34,137 bases of DNA from JAQVEM01 sp034660395 (GCA_034660395.1 JAYEJA010000158.1:1-34137); one strand, 5' to 3'. Counted from the stretch's first letter, positions 9,601 to 18,566 are shown. The notes: generated from the letters alone by a model not told the origin. A program made the numbers and translations.

Positions 9601-10544
9601 GGGAATCGACGAGCGATGAGCTTGAAAAACATCAGATGAACATTGGGCTGGCGAAAGTACAGTCGGAATCTTATGACAGGCCCGGACCCTCATATAAACT
9701 TTCTTTCAGGCCATTTGATACTCCTCCGGAGATTATGAAAAAGCAGGATAAGCCAAAAGTTGCCATTATCAGGGAGGAAGGCAGCAACGGAGACAGGGAA
9801 ATGACGTCGGCATTTTTTACTGCGGGATTTGAACCCTGGGATGTTACCATTACTGATTTGCTTGACAGGAGGGTAACCCTTAATGAATTCAGGGGAGCCG
9901 TATTTGTGGGAGGGTTTTCTTATGCCGATGTGCTTGACAGTGCCAAGGGATGGGCCGGGATTGTAAAGTTTAATCCCGGTTTGAAAGAAATGTTTAATAA
10001 ATTTTACAGGAGAAAGGATACTTTCTCTCTTGGAGTATGCAACGGCTGCCAGCTTATGACTCTGCTCGGGTGGGTGCCCCGGGAAGGCATACCGGAAAAA
10101 GGACAGCCGAGGTTTATAAGCAATCCTTCGGGGCGGTTTGAATCAAGATGGGTATCAGTAAAGATACTGGAAAGTCCCTCTATAATGTTAAAAGGTATGG
10201 AAAATTCGATTCTGGGAATATGGATAGCGCACAGAGAAGGCCGCCTTTATTGTCCCGACCCTGAAATACTATCGGAGGTTTCCAGAAAAGGTCTTGCTCC
10301 AATAATTTATGTGGATGATAGGGGAAATCCTACAAAAGAATATCCATTTAATCCAAATGGTTCTCCGTCAGGGTTTACTGCGTTATGTTCACCTGACGGC
10401 AGGCATCTTGCAATGATGCCCCATCCGGAGAGGACTTTTTTACCCTGGCAATGGTCCTGGATACCCGAAAAATGGAAAGAGGACCTAAAAATCTCTCCAT
10501 GGCTTAAAATGTTTCAGAATGCAAGGGAGTGGTGTGAAAAGTAA
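6696..10544 (+). CDS. purL: Phosphoribosylformylglycinamidine synthase, long single-chain form (PurL with fused PurQ)
   Basis: Fourth step of purine synthesis: FGAR + ATP + glutamine to FGAM. At 1282 residues it joins the PurS-like N-terminal domain (about 1-150), linker, two AIR-synthase-like halves, and a glutaminase domain. Seen: AETHNFP (about 286) followed by TGTGGRIRDVQ, the ATP-site segment SDYGNKFGEP, VDRSVTGL, DGGKDSLSMA, HDRSDGGL, and in the glutaminase GVCNGCQL (Cys near 1115) and HPER (His near 1244). Block after block resembles the human/Bacteroidetes/enterobacterial enzyme, unlike the separate PurS/PurQ/PurL set of Bacillus and most actinobacteria. The start is ATG 6696 with AAGGAA nine bases before. 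No frameshift or missing catalytic residue was noticed. Confidence 0.97.
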   Translation: MIKRFYRLIDENFEYCYYIETSDPLSVSELKILKWLVAETFEPGKFMDKSLFNGGHKKVIEIGPRLNFETAFSTNAVAICHSCNLTKVTRLERSRRYLIPSDAEVSEFIDTKHDRMTECVYRRPLNNFEIGIKPEEVYLIPLLEESKTGKLAGSRVHGIDALKNFNRKLGLGMDEWDIEFYHNLFVNVLKRNPANVECFQLGQSNSEHSRHWFFKGRLVIDGVPVPKTLMEIIKEPLKANPSNSLIAFNDNSSGIAGFDISTIIQENPGRCSPFRKSELTYHLIFTAETHNFPCGVAPFPGAETGTGGRIRDVQAAGRGGLVVAGTAGYCTGNLNIPGYMIPGEDTGFDYPKNLASPLKIIIDESNGASDYGNKFGEPVIQGFTRTFGMRLTSGERREWVKPVMFTGGIGQINDSHIKKHTPEKGMKIVQVGGPAYRIGIGGGAASSMVQGENRAELDFNAVQRGNAQMEQKMNRVVRACVEMGENNPIMSIHDQGAGGPCNVLTELVEPAGGRIEIREIQVGDKTMSVLEIWGAEYQERNAFLIKPERIDEFREICSREKVNCEVLGEITGNGRIVVHDSSNDSNPVDLNLNEILSNIPQKTFELKSAPKKLKRVEVPENLSAGDLLKLIFKLPSVGSKGFLVRKVDRSVTGLIARQQCCGPLQLPVSDVSVTAQSHFGLTGAAISIGEQPIKVMINPEAGARMAVGEALTNMVWALISGIEHIKCSVNWMWAAKLPGGGSTLYKAAASISKIMKETGIAADGGKDSLSMAARVGRETVKAPDQVVISAYSSMPDITRVITPDIKRPGESRLIFIDPAGGKNRLGGSALAQVLGQAGSSSPDVDDSTLLADSFKAVQKLIKEELILAGHDRSDGGLITALAEMALSGNCGIEIKIPEIREIIPWLFSEELGMVIEYMPRNEDKITGILNKSNIPFMMLGQTRKERRLRIYNGEKVELDTGIPELLSWWESTSDELEKHQMNIGLAKVQSESYDRPGPSYKLSFRPFDTPPEIMKKQDKPKVAIIREEGSNGDREMTSAFFTAGFEPWDVTITDLLDRRVTLNEFRGAVFVGGFSYADVLDSAKGWAGIVKFNPGLKEMFNKFYRRKDTFSLGVCNGCQLMTLLGWVPREGIPEKGQPRFISNPSGRFESRWVSVKILESPSIMLKGMENSILGIWIAHREGRLYCPDPEILSEVSRKGLAPIIYVDDRGNPTKEYPFNPNGSPSGFTALCSPDGRHLAMMPHPERTFLPWQWSWIPEKWKEDLKISPWLKMFQNAREWCEK

Positions 10545-10592
10545 AGTTAGTTTTTATTAAAAATAGTTCATTTATTTTAGGATTTTATTTGT

Positions 10593-10598
10593 TATAAT
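10593..10598 (+). promoter_or_regulatory. Possible -10 element before purF
   Basis: TATAAT within the 90-base AT-rich gap between purL and the preferred purF start. No good -35 is present (TTCATT at 10567-10572 would be 20 bases away). It may be an internal promoter or chance. Confidence 0.25.
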
Positions 10599-10634
10599 GA
10601 TTTTGTTTATTTGGCTAAAAGAAGGTTTTTAAAA

Positions 10635-12077
10635 TTGGCAGATAATATAATACCGGATAAGAAGCTTAATGAGAAATGCGGCGTATTTGGCATATATGCA
10701 CCGGGCAAAAAAGTATCGGAAATTATTTTTTACGGTCTCCAGGCATTGCAGCACAGGGGCCAGGAGAGTGCAGGTATAGCTGTATCGGACAGAGAAGATA
10801 TATTAATATTTAAAGATTTAGGTCTTGTATCCCAGGTTTTCAATAAGCAAAATATCGCACCGCTTATAGGAGATATCGGTATTGGTCATACCCGTTATTC
10901 AACCAGGGGAATGAATATCTGGAAGAATTCGCAGCCCCTTTACAGGATGTTTAAAAATGAAAGTTTTGCCATAGCCAATAACGGTAATTTGATTAATGTA
11001 AGAGAAATCAGGAAAGAGCAGATAAAAAAGGGAGTCAGGTTTGAAACCAGTGCAGATACGGAAGTTATAGCATCTCTTATAGAGAGTTCGCAAAAGGAAA
11101 CCATAGAAGGCGCAATTAATGAAACTATTAGCAAGATAAAAGGCTCTTATTCATTGCTTATATTGACAAAGGATAAAATTTTCGGAGTAAGGGATCCGCA
11201 TGGTTTCAGGCCGATGGTGCTCGGCAGCCTGGACGGCAATTACGTAATAGTTTCGGAGTCCTGTGCACTGGATATAATTGATGCCGAGTTTATAAGGGAA
11301 GTTGAACCCGGTGAGATAATAATACTGGATAAGGATGGGATACGCTCTCAGATGATGCTTCCGGTGGATAGAGTTTCGATGTGCGTTTTTGAACTTATTT
11401 ATTTTGCAAGGCCTGACAGCTATATAAATGGTAAAAATGTATTCCAGGTCAGGCACAGGCTGGGCCGGGGACTTGCAAAAGAGTCCCCTGCAGATGCAGA
11501 TTTAGTTATTTCTGTACCTGATTCAGGCACTCCTGCAGCAATAGGTTATTCTGCAGAATCAGGAATACCTTATTCCAATGGGTTTATCAAGAACAGATAT
11601 GTGGGAAGAACCTTTATTCAGCCGGAACAGAAAACGAGAGAAATAAGCGTAAAACTCAAATTGAATCCCCTGAAGGAAATTATAAGGGGCAAAAGACTCG
11701 TTGTCGTAGATGACTCCATAGTCAGGGGAACAACTTCAAAAAAAATAGTCAGAATGTTATATGACGCAGGGGCAAAAGAGGTTCATTTAAGAATTACATG
11801 CCCTCCATTACTTAATCCATGTTACTATGGTGTTGATATGGCTCAGAGAAATGAATTCATAGCGAACCATAAAACGCTGGAAGAAATAAGAAAATCTTTG
11901 AAGGTAGACAGCTTAAGGTACCTGTCTCTGGATGGTCTTATAAAGGCGACCGGAGAGTCAAAAGATAAGTTTTGTTTTGCATGCTTTAATGGTGATTATC
12001 CGGTTCAGATTCCCGAAAACATTGGGTCTGACAAATATTCAATAGATAGAGAGGACACAGTATCCTCTAATGTGTGA
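10635..12077 (+). CDS. purF: Amidophosphoribosyltransferase (iron-sulfur type)
   Basis: First committed step of purine synthesis: PRPP + glutamine to phosphoribosylamine. The N-terminal Ntn-glutaminase has its nucleophile in the block KCGVFGIY, exposed after removal of a propeptide. Also seen: LQHRGQESAG, GIGHTRYSTRG and the PRPP-binding loop VVVDDSIVRGTTS. Cysteines in SMCVF, CPPLLNPC and FCFAC match the four ligands of the 4Fe-4S cluster of the Bacillus-type enzyme, which suggests oxygen-sensitive regulation. TTG 10635 is chosen because GAAGG (10621-10625) lies nine bases upstream. TTG 10611 would add eight residues but has no SD. The 3' end overlaps purM by eight bases. Confidence 0.95.
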   Translation: MADNIIPDKKLNEKCGVFGIYAPGKKVSEIIFYGLQALQHRGQESAGIAVSDREDILIFKDLGLVSQVFNKQNIAPLIGDIGIGHTRYSTRGMNIWKNSQPLYRMFKNESFAIANNGNLINVREIRKEQIKKGVRFETSADTEVIASLIESSQKETIEGAINETISKIKGSYSLLILTKDKIFGVRDPHGFRPMVLGSLDGNYVIVSESCALDIIDAEFIREVEPGEIIILDKDGIRSQMMLPVDRVSMCVFELIYFARPDSYINGKNVFQVRHRLGRGLAKESPADADLVISVPDSGTPAAIGYSAESGIPYSNGFIKNRYVGRTFIQPEQKTREISVKLKLNPLKEIIRGKRLVVVDDSIVRGTTSKKIVRMLYDAGAKEVHLRITCPPLLNPCYYGVDMAQRNEFIANHKTLEEIRKSLKVDSLRYLSLDGLIKATGESKDKFCFACFNGDYPVQIPENIGSDKYSIDREDTVSSNV

Positions 12078-13137
12078 TAAAAATAAAATTGGAAAAAGTA
12101 AAGGGTATTCATACAGGTCGGCAGGAGTTGATATAGACAGGGCATCGAATGTTCTTGGCCAGCTTAAGAAAACAATAGCTTCAACTTTCTCAAAAAATGT
12201 TCTTGGTGACCTGTCTTCTTTTTCAGGTCTTTTTCAGCTTGACCCGGGTGGTTATAAGAATCCTGTGCTTGCATCCTCGACAGATGGTGTGGGAACGAAG
12301 ATAATGCTGGCAAAAAAATTAAATAATTACAGAGGTATAGGGCAGGATGCAGTGGCCATGTGTATAAATGACGTAATCTGCTGCGGAGCAAAGCCCCTCT
12401 TTTTTCTTGACTATATATCATGCGGAAAGATAAATGAAGAAAAAATCAAAACGATAATTGAATCCATATCCAGGAGCTGCGTTTATTGTAATACTGTTCT
12501 CATAGGAGGAGAAACTGCCGAACATCCCGGTATGAGTGCAAGGGATGAAATAGATATTGCCGGGTTCGCGGTGGGGATTATAGAGAAGGAGGATATATTA
12601 ACTCCTTCCATGGTAAAAGAGGGAGACGTGATAGCCGGCATAGCGTCTTCGGGTATTCACAGTAACGGATTCTCCCTGGTAAGAAAAATAATAGATGATA
12701 AGAAAATAGACCCCGGAAAAAAATACAGATGGACAGAGAACAAAACACTGGGTGATATTCTTTTAACGCCTACGAAGCTGTATTCGAGGACAATAAATAA
12801 AATGACTGAAAGCGGGGTTGAAATACATGGTATTGCCCATATTACAGGCGGGGGTTTTTATGAGAATATAAACAGGATAATACCCGGTGAACTGGATGCT
12901 TCAGTAAATGAAGGAAGCTGGAAGATTCCGGAAATTTTTAATTTTATTAAGGAGCAGGGGGATATCAGTAAAAGGGAAATGTTCAGGGTATTTAATATGG
13001 GTATTGGTCTTGCTGCAATTATGCCACCGGGTCAGTTTGAAGGGGCAAAAAATATTGCAGGCGAACTAAAAGAAGATATTTATAATATAGGGAATATTAT
13101 AAAGGGTAAAGGGAAAGTAATAATAAAAAGAGATTAG
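12070..13137 (+). CDS. purM: Phosphoribosylformylglycinamidine cyclo-ligase (AIR synthetase)
   Basis: Fifth step: ATP-dependent ring closure of FGAM to AIR. The family opening YSYRSAGVDIDRA is present, then STDGVGTK (ATP/formylglycinamidine loop), AVAMCINDVICCGAKPLFFLDY, GGETAEHPGM, IASSGIHSNGFSLVR and ITGGGFYENI. Length 355 is typical. ATG 12070 overlaps purF, and the stop at 13137 abuts the purN start, so the three are translationally coupled. Confidence 0.96.
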   Translation: MCDKNKIGKSKGYSYRSAGVDIDRASNVLGQLKKTIASTFSKNVLGDLSSFSGLFQLDPGGYKNPVLASSTDGVGTKIMLAKKLNNYRGIGQDAVAMCINDVICCGAKPLFFLDYISCGKINEEKIKTIIESISRSCVYCNTVLIGGETAEHPGMSARDEIDIAGFAVGIIEKEDILTPSMVKEGDVIAGIASSGIHSNGFSLVRKIIDDKKIDPGKKYRWTENKTLGDILLTPTKLYSRTINKMTESGVEIHGIAHITGGGFYENINRIIPGELDASVNEGSWKIPEIFNFIKEQGDISKREMFRVFNMGIGLAAIMPPGQFEGAKNIAGELKEDIYNIGNIIKGKGKVIIKRD

Positions 13138-13785
13138 ATGCATAAAAGAAAAAGAATAGCGGTATTTGCTTCCGGTTTCGGGTCAAATCTGCAGGCAATT
13201 ATAGACTATAACAAGAGCGGTGATTTGAATGGTGATATAGTTCTGGTTCTCTCTAATAATAGGCAGGCCAGTGCGCTTAAGAGGGCAAGGAAAAGCAATA
13301 TCAGGGCCGTCTTCACGGACCCCTCAAAATACAGCAGCAGGAAAGAGTATGACACAAAAATCATAGAGCTTATGGAAAGGGAAAAAGTTGACCTTATTGT
13401 GCTTGCGGGGTATATGTTCATATTAAGCAGCGAGTTTGTATGTAAATTTAAAAATAAGATTTTAAATATTCATCCTGCGCTTCTGCCCGCGTTTAAGGGT
13501 ACACACGGCATAAAAGATGCTTTTGAGTATGGAGCCAGGGTGACAGGGGTCACAGTGCATTTTGTGGAAGAAGAGCTTGATAGCGGACCTATCATAATTC
13601 AGGAGGCGGTAGATGTTGGCCAGGATGAAAGCATGGAAGAGCTGGAATCAAGAATACATGAAGTGGAACATAAGATATATCCGCTGGCAGTAAAATATTT
13701 TTGTGAAGGCAGACTTAAAATAGAAGGCAGGAAGGTAAAAATTTTAGGAAAAGAAGATATGAATGGGAGTGAAAATGAAAGTTAA
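13138..13785 (+). CDS. purN: Phosphoribosylglycinamide formyltransferase (10-formyl-THF dependent)
   Basis: Third step: transfers formyl from 10-formyltetrahydrofolate to GAR. Seen: FASGFGSNLQAII (phosphate loop), AGYMFILS, and the signature NIHPALLPAFKGTHG with the catalytic Asn and His, then TVHFVEEELDSGPIIIQEAV with the essential Asp. Length is 215. It begins directly after the purM stop codon and overlaps purH by 11 bases. The formate-dependent alternative, purT, is not in the window. Confidence 0.96.
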   Translation: MHKRKRIAVFASGFGSNLQAIIDYNKSGDLNGDIVLVLSNNRQASALKRARKSNIRAVFTDPSKYSSRKEYDTKIIELMEREKVDLIVLAGYMFILSSEFVCKFKNKILNIHPALLPAFKGTHGIKDAFEYGARVTGVTVHFVEEELDSGPIIIQEAVDVGQDESMEELESRIHEVEHKIYPLAVKYFCEGRLKIEGRKVKILGKEDMNGSENES

Positions 13786-15451
13786 AATTAAGAGAGCTCT
13801 AATAAGTGTTTCTAACAAAGAGGGAATCGTTGAATTTGCAAAGCTGCTGGGCGAAGCAGGGGTGGAGATTATTTCAACGGGAGGGACTTTCAGGAAACTT
13901 CAGGAATCAGGGATAAAAGTAAAGAAGGTTGAAGAATATACAGGTTCACCCGAGATGTTAAATGGAAGGGTGAAGACCCTCCATCCATATATACACGGCG
14001 GCATACTTGCAGACAGGGGCAATAAGGAACATATGAATGAAGTTTCTTCTTTTAATATAAAGTTAATAGATATGGTTGTGGTAAACCTCTATCCATTCAG
14101 GGAAACCATTTCAAAAGAAGGTGTTACCCTCCAGGAAGCTATAGAAAATATTGATATTGGCGGACCCACCATGATAAGGAGCGCTGCCAAGAATTACAAA
14201 GGGGTTGCGGTCGTAGTTGACCCTGAGGATTATAAAAAAATAGGAAGTGAAATCAAGGATAACCGGAGAGAGGTCGGCGCCGGTACTCTTTTCAGGCTTG
14301 CAGTAAAAGCTTTCCAGCATACCTGTGAATATGACAGTGTTATATTCAATTATCTTAAAAACAGGATTTCGGATTTTGACGATTCAAATGTATCGGTAAG
14401 GAATTACCTGAATCTGGAAAGCGGGGAGCCTGCAGCGGATGAAACCGGCAGTTTAAGAAACGAAATGGGTGATTTTAAAGATAATCTGAAACTGGACCTT
14501 GTTAAGATACAGAATCTGAGATATGGTGAAAATCCTCATCAGAAAGCTTCCTATTATAAATTTAAAGGCAGCGGCAAAGATAATTTTACGGGGGCAGAGC
14601 AGCTTCAGGGAAAGGAATTGTCATATAACAATATTATGGATGGGAACGCAGCATTTGGAATTGTAAGGGAATTTTCTCCAACCTGTGTAGCGGTAATGAA
14701 GCACAGCAATCCATGCGGGGCTGCAATTGGAAATTCTGTTGAAGAAGCTTACGGGAAAGCGTATAAGTGCGACCCTGTTTCGGCTTTCGGAAGCATTGTT
14801 GCAACTAATAAAAAGTGGACGGCAGAAGCAGCGGAATTTTTAAAGGATAAATATGTAGAGGTTTTAATAGCGCCTGAATTTGATGAGGAAGCACTTAAAA
14901 TACTTGCAGGGAAGCAAAAATTAAGGGTGCTCAGGGTAGATTTAAAACTGGATGATTATTTAAGCAAGATAAATTCAGATGATTTTAAATCCGGGAAAAT
15001 AGACATCAGGGGAGTTGACGGCGGTGCACTTGTACAGAATTTTGATGTTGATATAGACAGCAGGGAAAATATGAAGGTAGTTACCGATACCGCTCCTGAA
15101 CCGGGACAGTGGGAAGACCTTCTATTTGGATGGCAGATAGCTAAGAGCGTAAAGTCAAATGCAATTGTACTGGCTCTGGATAAAAGTACCGTAGGCGTTG
15201 GCGCTGGACAGATGAGCAGGGTTGATGCGGCAGAGTTAGCGATTAAGAAATCGAACGGACGATGCAGGGGCTCGATAATGGCTTCGGACGCATTTTTCCC
15301 ATTTGCTGATGCAGTTGAGATTGCTGCTCAAAACGGCATAAAGGCAATTATACAGCCCGGCGGTTCAATAAGGGACAAGGAAGTTATAGAAAGCTGCAAT
15401 AAAAATAGGATTCCAATGATTTTTACAGGAAAGAGGCACTTCAGGCACTAA
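13775..15451 (+). CDS. purH: Bifunctional AICAR transformylase / IMP cyclohydrolase
   Basis: Last two steps to IMP. The N-terminal cyclohydrolase domain (about 1-200) has SVSNKEGIVEFAKLL, STGGTF and GRVKTLHPYIHGGIL. The C-terminal transformylase has NLRYGENPHQ, LSYNNIMDGNAA and the catalytic KHSNPCGA near residue 308, plus DAFFPFADAVE and AIIQPGGSIRD. Length about 558, slightly longer than the roughly 510-530 typical; the extra is in the linker near residues 190-235. ATG 13775 has GGGAG five bases upstream, so it is preferred over ATG 13763. It ends the purine run, facing lon. Confidence 0.96.
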   Translation: MKVKIKRALISVSNKEGIVEFAKLLGEAGVEIISTGGTFRKLQESGIKVKKVEEYTGSPEMLNGRVKTLHPYIHGGILADRGNKEHMNEVSSFNIKLIDMVVVNLYPFRETISKEGVTLQEAIENIDIGGPTMIRSAAKNYKGVAVVVDPEDYKKIGSEIKDNRREVGAGTLFRLAVKAFQHTCEYDSVIFNYLKNRISDFDDSNVSVRNYLNLESGEPAADETGSLRNEMGDFKDNLKLDLVKIQNLRYGENPHQKASYYKFKGSGKDNFTGAEQLQGKELSYNNIMDGNAAFGIVREFSPTCVAVMKHSNPCGAAIGNSVEEAYGKAYKCDPVSAFGSIVATNKKWTAEAAEFLKDKYVEVLIAPEFDEEALKILAGKQKLRVLRVDLKLDDYLSKINSDDFKSGKIDIRGVDGGALVQNFDVDIDSRENMKVVTDTAPEPGQWEDLLFGWQIAKSVKSNAIVLALDKSTVGVGAGQMSRVDAAELAIKKSNGRCRGSIMASDAFFPFADAVEIAAQNGIKAIIQPGGSIRDKEVIESCNKNRIPMIFTGKRHFRH

Positions 15452-15466
15452 AAATTTTAATAAGAA

Positions 15467-15502
15467 CTTTCACCATGTTAAAAAACCGGGTGAGAGCTTT
15501 TT
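15467..15502 (+). terminator. Bidirectional terminator between purH and lon
   Basis: CTTTCACC (15467-15474) pairs with GGTGAGAG (15489-15496), with one G-U, followed on the plus strand by CTTTTT. On the minus strand the same stem is followed by a T-rich run, so it can end both the purine operon and lon. Confidence 0.7.
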
Positions 15503-15514
15503 GAGCGTAAAAAA

Positions 15515-17953
15515 TTATTGTATGGGAGAAGTGGGATTAAAATCCGGCGGCTCTTTCATGCTTTTATTTTTTATGCCATCATCTTCTTTTTTGAAGGGGT
15601 GTTTTTCAAGAGTATGTTTTATAACTTCATCGATATTCTCAACGAATTCAAGATCTAGCCCCTTTAATATATTTGAAGGTATTTCTTCAAGATCCTTTTT
15701 ATTTTTCTCAGGAAGTACGACTTTTTTAAGTCCTGCCCTTTTTGCTGCCAGAAGTTTTTCCTTCAGTCCTCCTACAGGGAGAACCCGGCCCCTTAAAGTT
15801 ATCTCTCCGGTCATACCGACATCCCTCAGCACGGGAATACCGGTGAATGCAGATACCAGTGAAGAAGTTATTGATGTACCTGCCGACGGTCCGTCTTTAG
15901 GAATTGCCCCTGCAGGGACATGGATATGTATATCTGATTTATCGAATAAGCTTTCTTTTATTCCGAATATCTTTGACTTCGAATGAATATAGCTTATGGC
16001 AGCTTTTGCAGATTCCTGCATTACATCACCAAGCTTTCCGGTAAGTATTAACTTCCCGCTTCCTTTGTAAAAGGTAGATTCAATGAGAAGTATATCGCCG
16101 CCAACCGGTGTATAGGCAAGGCCTGTAGCAACTCCCACCTTGTTCTTATCTTCTATTTCACTTGGCAGGATTTTTGAAACACCCAGATACTTCCTTACTT
16201 TCTCAGAAGTTATTTTTTTTGGATGATTTTTCTTTTCAACTATTTCCCTGGCAATTTTTTTACAGATATTCGATATTTCACGCTCCAGGTTTCTTACTCC
16301 GGCTTCACGTGTATATTCTTCAATTATTGTTAATGCGGCATCGTCTTGAAATTCGGTATGATATTTTTCTACTCCCTGTTCTTTTAGCTGTTTGGGAATC
16401 AGGAATTTTTTGGCTATATGAATCTTCTCTTCAGAGCTATAACCCGGTATTTCAATAATTTCCATTCTATCCCTTAGCGCAGGGTGAATGGTATCCAGTA
16501 TATTTGCCGTGGTTATAAACATCACGTTTGATAGGTCAAAAGGCACTTCAAGATAGTGGTCCCTGAATGTGTTATTTTGTTCAGGGTCAAGAACCTCGAG
16601 AAGCGCGGATGAAGGGTCACCCCTGTAATCAGCACCGACTTTATCAACCTCATCCAGCATAAATACCGGATTATTCGTACCTACCTGGTTGAGGCCCTGG
16701 ATAATTCTACCCGGCAGCGCTCCTACATAAGTCCTTCTATGCCCCCTTATTTCTGCCTCATCTCTGATTCCGCCAATTGACATCCTTATAAATTTTCTCC
16801 CAAGTGATTTGGCTATTGATTGGCCAAGTGAAGTTTTTCCTACACCGGGGGGTCCAACAAAGCAGAGTATTGGTCCTTTGGTTGTTTTGCCCTTTAATTT
16901 TCTTACGGCAAGATAGTCAAGTATATGGGTTTTAACCTTTTCAAGATCATAATGGTCACTGTCAAGTATTTTTTTTGATTCTTTAAGGTCCAGTATGTCC
17001 TTTGTTTTTTTGGACCATGGGACATCCAGCATCCATTCAACATAGGTTCTTATGTAAGAATATTCCGGAGACATGCTTGGTATATTCTCCAGTCTCTGTA
17101 TTTCCTTTTTAACTTTGTCTTTCGCTTCCTTTGGTAATTTTTTCTTGCTTAATTTCTTTTCCAGGTCTTTGGTGAGTGCAATAGATTCATCATATTCGCC
17201 AAGCTCATCCTTAATTGCTTTTAATTGCTGCCGCAGGTAATACTCTCTCTGAGTTTTACCTACTTCTTTCTGGACTTTATCCCTTATCTGGGAATGAACT
17301 TCAAATTTATTAAGCTCCTCACCCAGGAATTTAGATAATAATTTTAATCTCCTTTTCAGGTCAATTTCTTCAAGTATCTTTTGCTTGTTGGCTGTGCTTG
17401 AAAGCAAATATGAAGCGAAAAGGTCAGCCTGGATTTCAGTTTTGGAAACATTGGTTGCCGCTGCCACGAATGCAGTGGGTAGCGGTATGCCCAGCTGAAT
17501 AAATTTTTCCACCTGCATTTTAATAGCGGTGCTAAGCTTTTTAGTTTCTTTATCCTCAACAAACGGTATATCACTTATCCTTTCAGCTGTAACTCTAAAA
17601 TATGGGTCTGTCCGGGTGTAACGCTTTATTTTTGTTCGGGAGATACCTTCAACAATACACTTAATCTCATCTTCCGATACATTAACCAGCTGTTTTATGG
17701 CACAGACAGTCCCAACATCATAGAGGTCTTCACTGGTTACGTCTTCCTTGTTCTCTTCTTTCTGGGCGACAACTACTATGATTTTATTTTTCCTGTTCGC
17801 CTTTCTGATTGCTTCAAGTGATTTTTTTCTGCTTACTATTAACGGAGTTGCCAGAAAAGGGAATACAACGCTATTTTTTAACGAAAGGAGAGGAAGCTCC
17901 TCCGGTATTTTTGTTTCTGCTTTTTTATAATCATATCTTTTTTCTTCTGCCAT
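15515..17953 (-). CDS. lon: ATP-dependent protease Lon (LonA)
   Basis: Hexameric cytoplasmic AAA+ serine protease that degrades misfolded and regulatory proteins. Order: N-terminal substrate-recognition domain (about 20-210), coiled-coil linker, AAA+ module with GPPGVGKTSLGQSIA (Walker A near 367) and VFMLDEVDKVG (Walker B), sensor region ALRDRMEIIEIPGY, then the S16 protease domain with the catalytic serine in PKDGPSAG (near 688) and the lysine in VGGLKEKLLAA. About 812 residues, as expected. ATG 17953 is preferred. TTG 17965 sits directly on the GGGAG SD and cannot be served by it, while ATG 17953 is 12 bases from it. Confidence 0.96.
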   Translation of the reverse strand: MAEEKRYDYKKAETKIPEELPLLSLKNSVVFPFLATPLIVSRKKSLEAIRKANRKNKIIVVVAQKEENKEDVTSEDLYDVGTVCAIKQLVNVSEDEIKCIVEGISRTKIKRYTRTDPYFRVTAERISDIPFVEDKETKKLSTAIKMQVEKFIQLGIPLPTAFVAAATNVSKTEIQADLFASYLLSSTANKQKILEEIDLKRRLKLLSKFLGEELNKFEVHSQIRDKVQKEVGKTQREYYLRQQLKAIKDELGEYDESIALTKDLEKKLSKKKLPKEAKDKVKKEIQRLENIPSMSPEYSYIRTYVEWMLDVPWSKKTKDILDLKESKKILDSDHYDLEKVKTHILDYLAVRKLKGKTTKGPILCFVGPPGVGKTSLGQSIAKSLGRKFIRMSIGGIRDEAEIRGHRRTYVGALPGRIIQGLNQVGTNNPVFMLDEVDKVGADYRGDPSSALLEVLDPEQNNTFRDHYLEVPFDLSNVMFITTANILDTIHPALRDRMEIIEIPGYSSEEKIHIAKKFLIPKQLKEQGVEKYHTEFQDDAALTIIEEYTREAGVRNLEREISNICKKIAREIVEKKNHPKKITSEKVRKYLGVSKILPSEIEDKNKVGVATGLAYTPVGGDILLIESTFYKGSGKLILTGKLGDVMQESAKAAISYIHSKSKIFGIKESLFDKSDIHIHVPAGAIPKDGPSAGTSITSSLVSAFTGIPVLRDVGMTGEITLRGRVLPVGGLKEKLLAAKRAGLKKVVLPEKNKKDLEEIPSNILKGLDLEFVENIDEVIKHTLEKHPFKKEDDGIKNKSMKEPPDFNPTSPIQ

Positions 17954-18036
17954 TGAATTTTTCAACTCCCATTTTTTTATGTTTAAAGACCATAAAGTTT
18001 TAAATCTTATTTGTATATTACTACATAGTGCTTATT

Positions 18037-18066
18037 ATTCTATTATAATAATGACTTGGACATCAA
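18037..18066 (-). promoter_or_regulatory. Possible lon promoter
   Basis: On the minus strand TTGATG (18066-18061) and TAGAAT (18042-18037) are 18 bases apart, about 85 bases upstream of the lon start. A TATAAT at 18047-18042 overlaps but is badly spaced. No CIRCE or CtsR-type heat-shock operator was recognised. Confidence 0.35.
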
Positions 18067-18212
18067 GCATTTAATATTTTTATATTTTAAATCATAATTA
18101 TGGCTATAAACTTTTTACAGGCATCTTTAAGTTTGAAGATTATTGTATATTAAGGGATGCCGGCTTAAAACTCTTAAAATATTGGAAAAATATTATAAAA
18201 AGATTTTCCGGA

Positions 18213-18566
18213 TTAATAACCGAGCTCTCTTAATTTTTTGTCATCAAGGCCAAAATAATGTCCCAGTTCATGCAGCACAACTTTTCTTATATTTCTTTCC
18301 AGTTGACTGTCGTTTCTGCTTATTTTTTCAAGTGTTTTTTTGTAGATGGTTATTTTATCAGGAAAATTGTATCTTTTACCCGGTCTTTTCGTACAGGGAA
18401 GCCCGTGATAGAGGCCAAGGGTATATTTTCCCTTTTTGTTTTTTAAAGACTTCTCTATGCGCTCTTCTTCAATGACAATACCGAGGTTTCTTATTTTGTC
18501 TTTAAACTTATCAGGAATATTTTCAAGGGTGTCCAGTATTATTTCTTCAAACTTCTCTTTATCCAT
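18213..18566 (-). CDS. Small zincin-like metallopeptidase (DUF1025/Zincin_1 family)
   Basis: A 117-residue member of the small bacterial zincin family. The C-terminal block VVLHELGHYFGLDD gives HExxH at 99-103, then G106 and D109 as the probable third zinc ligand, followed by KKLRELGY, which is characteristic of the family. The middle segment (YTLGLYHGLP, then PDKITIYKKTLE) also fits. The family is common next to housekeeping genes; its physiological substrate is not known to me. No SD is visible before ATG 18566. It is divergent from galT, with lon 259 bases downstream on the same strand. Confidence 0.85.
   Translation of the reverse strand: MDKEKFEEIILDTLENIPDKFKDKIRNLGIVIEEERIEKSLKNKKGKYTLGLYHGLPCTKRPGKRYNFPDKITIYKKTLEKISRNDSQLERNIRKVVLHELGHYFGLDDKKLRELGY

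Noticed and set aside
15501..15986. 161-codon plus-strand open frame opposite the 3' end of lon
   Set aside because: Antisense to the conserved Lon protease domain. The translation is rich in Ser and Phe, as expected from reversed Lys/Glu codons.
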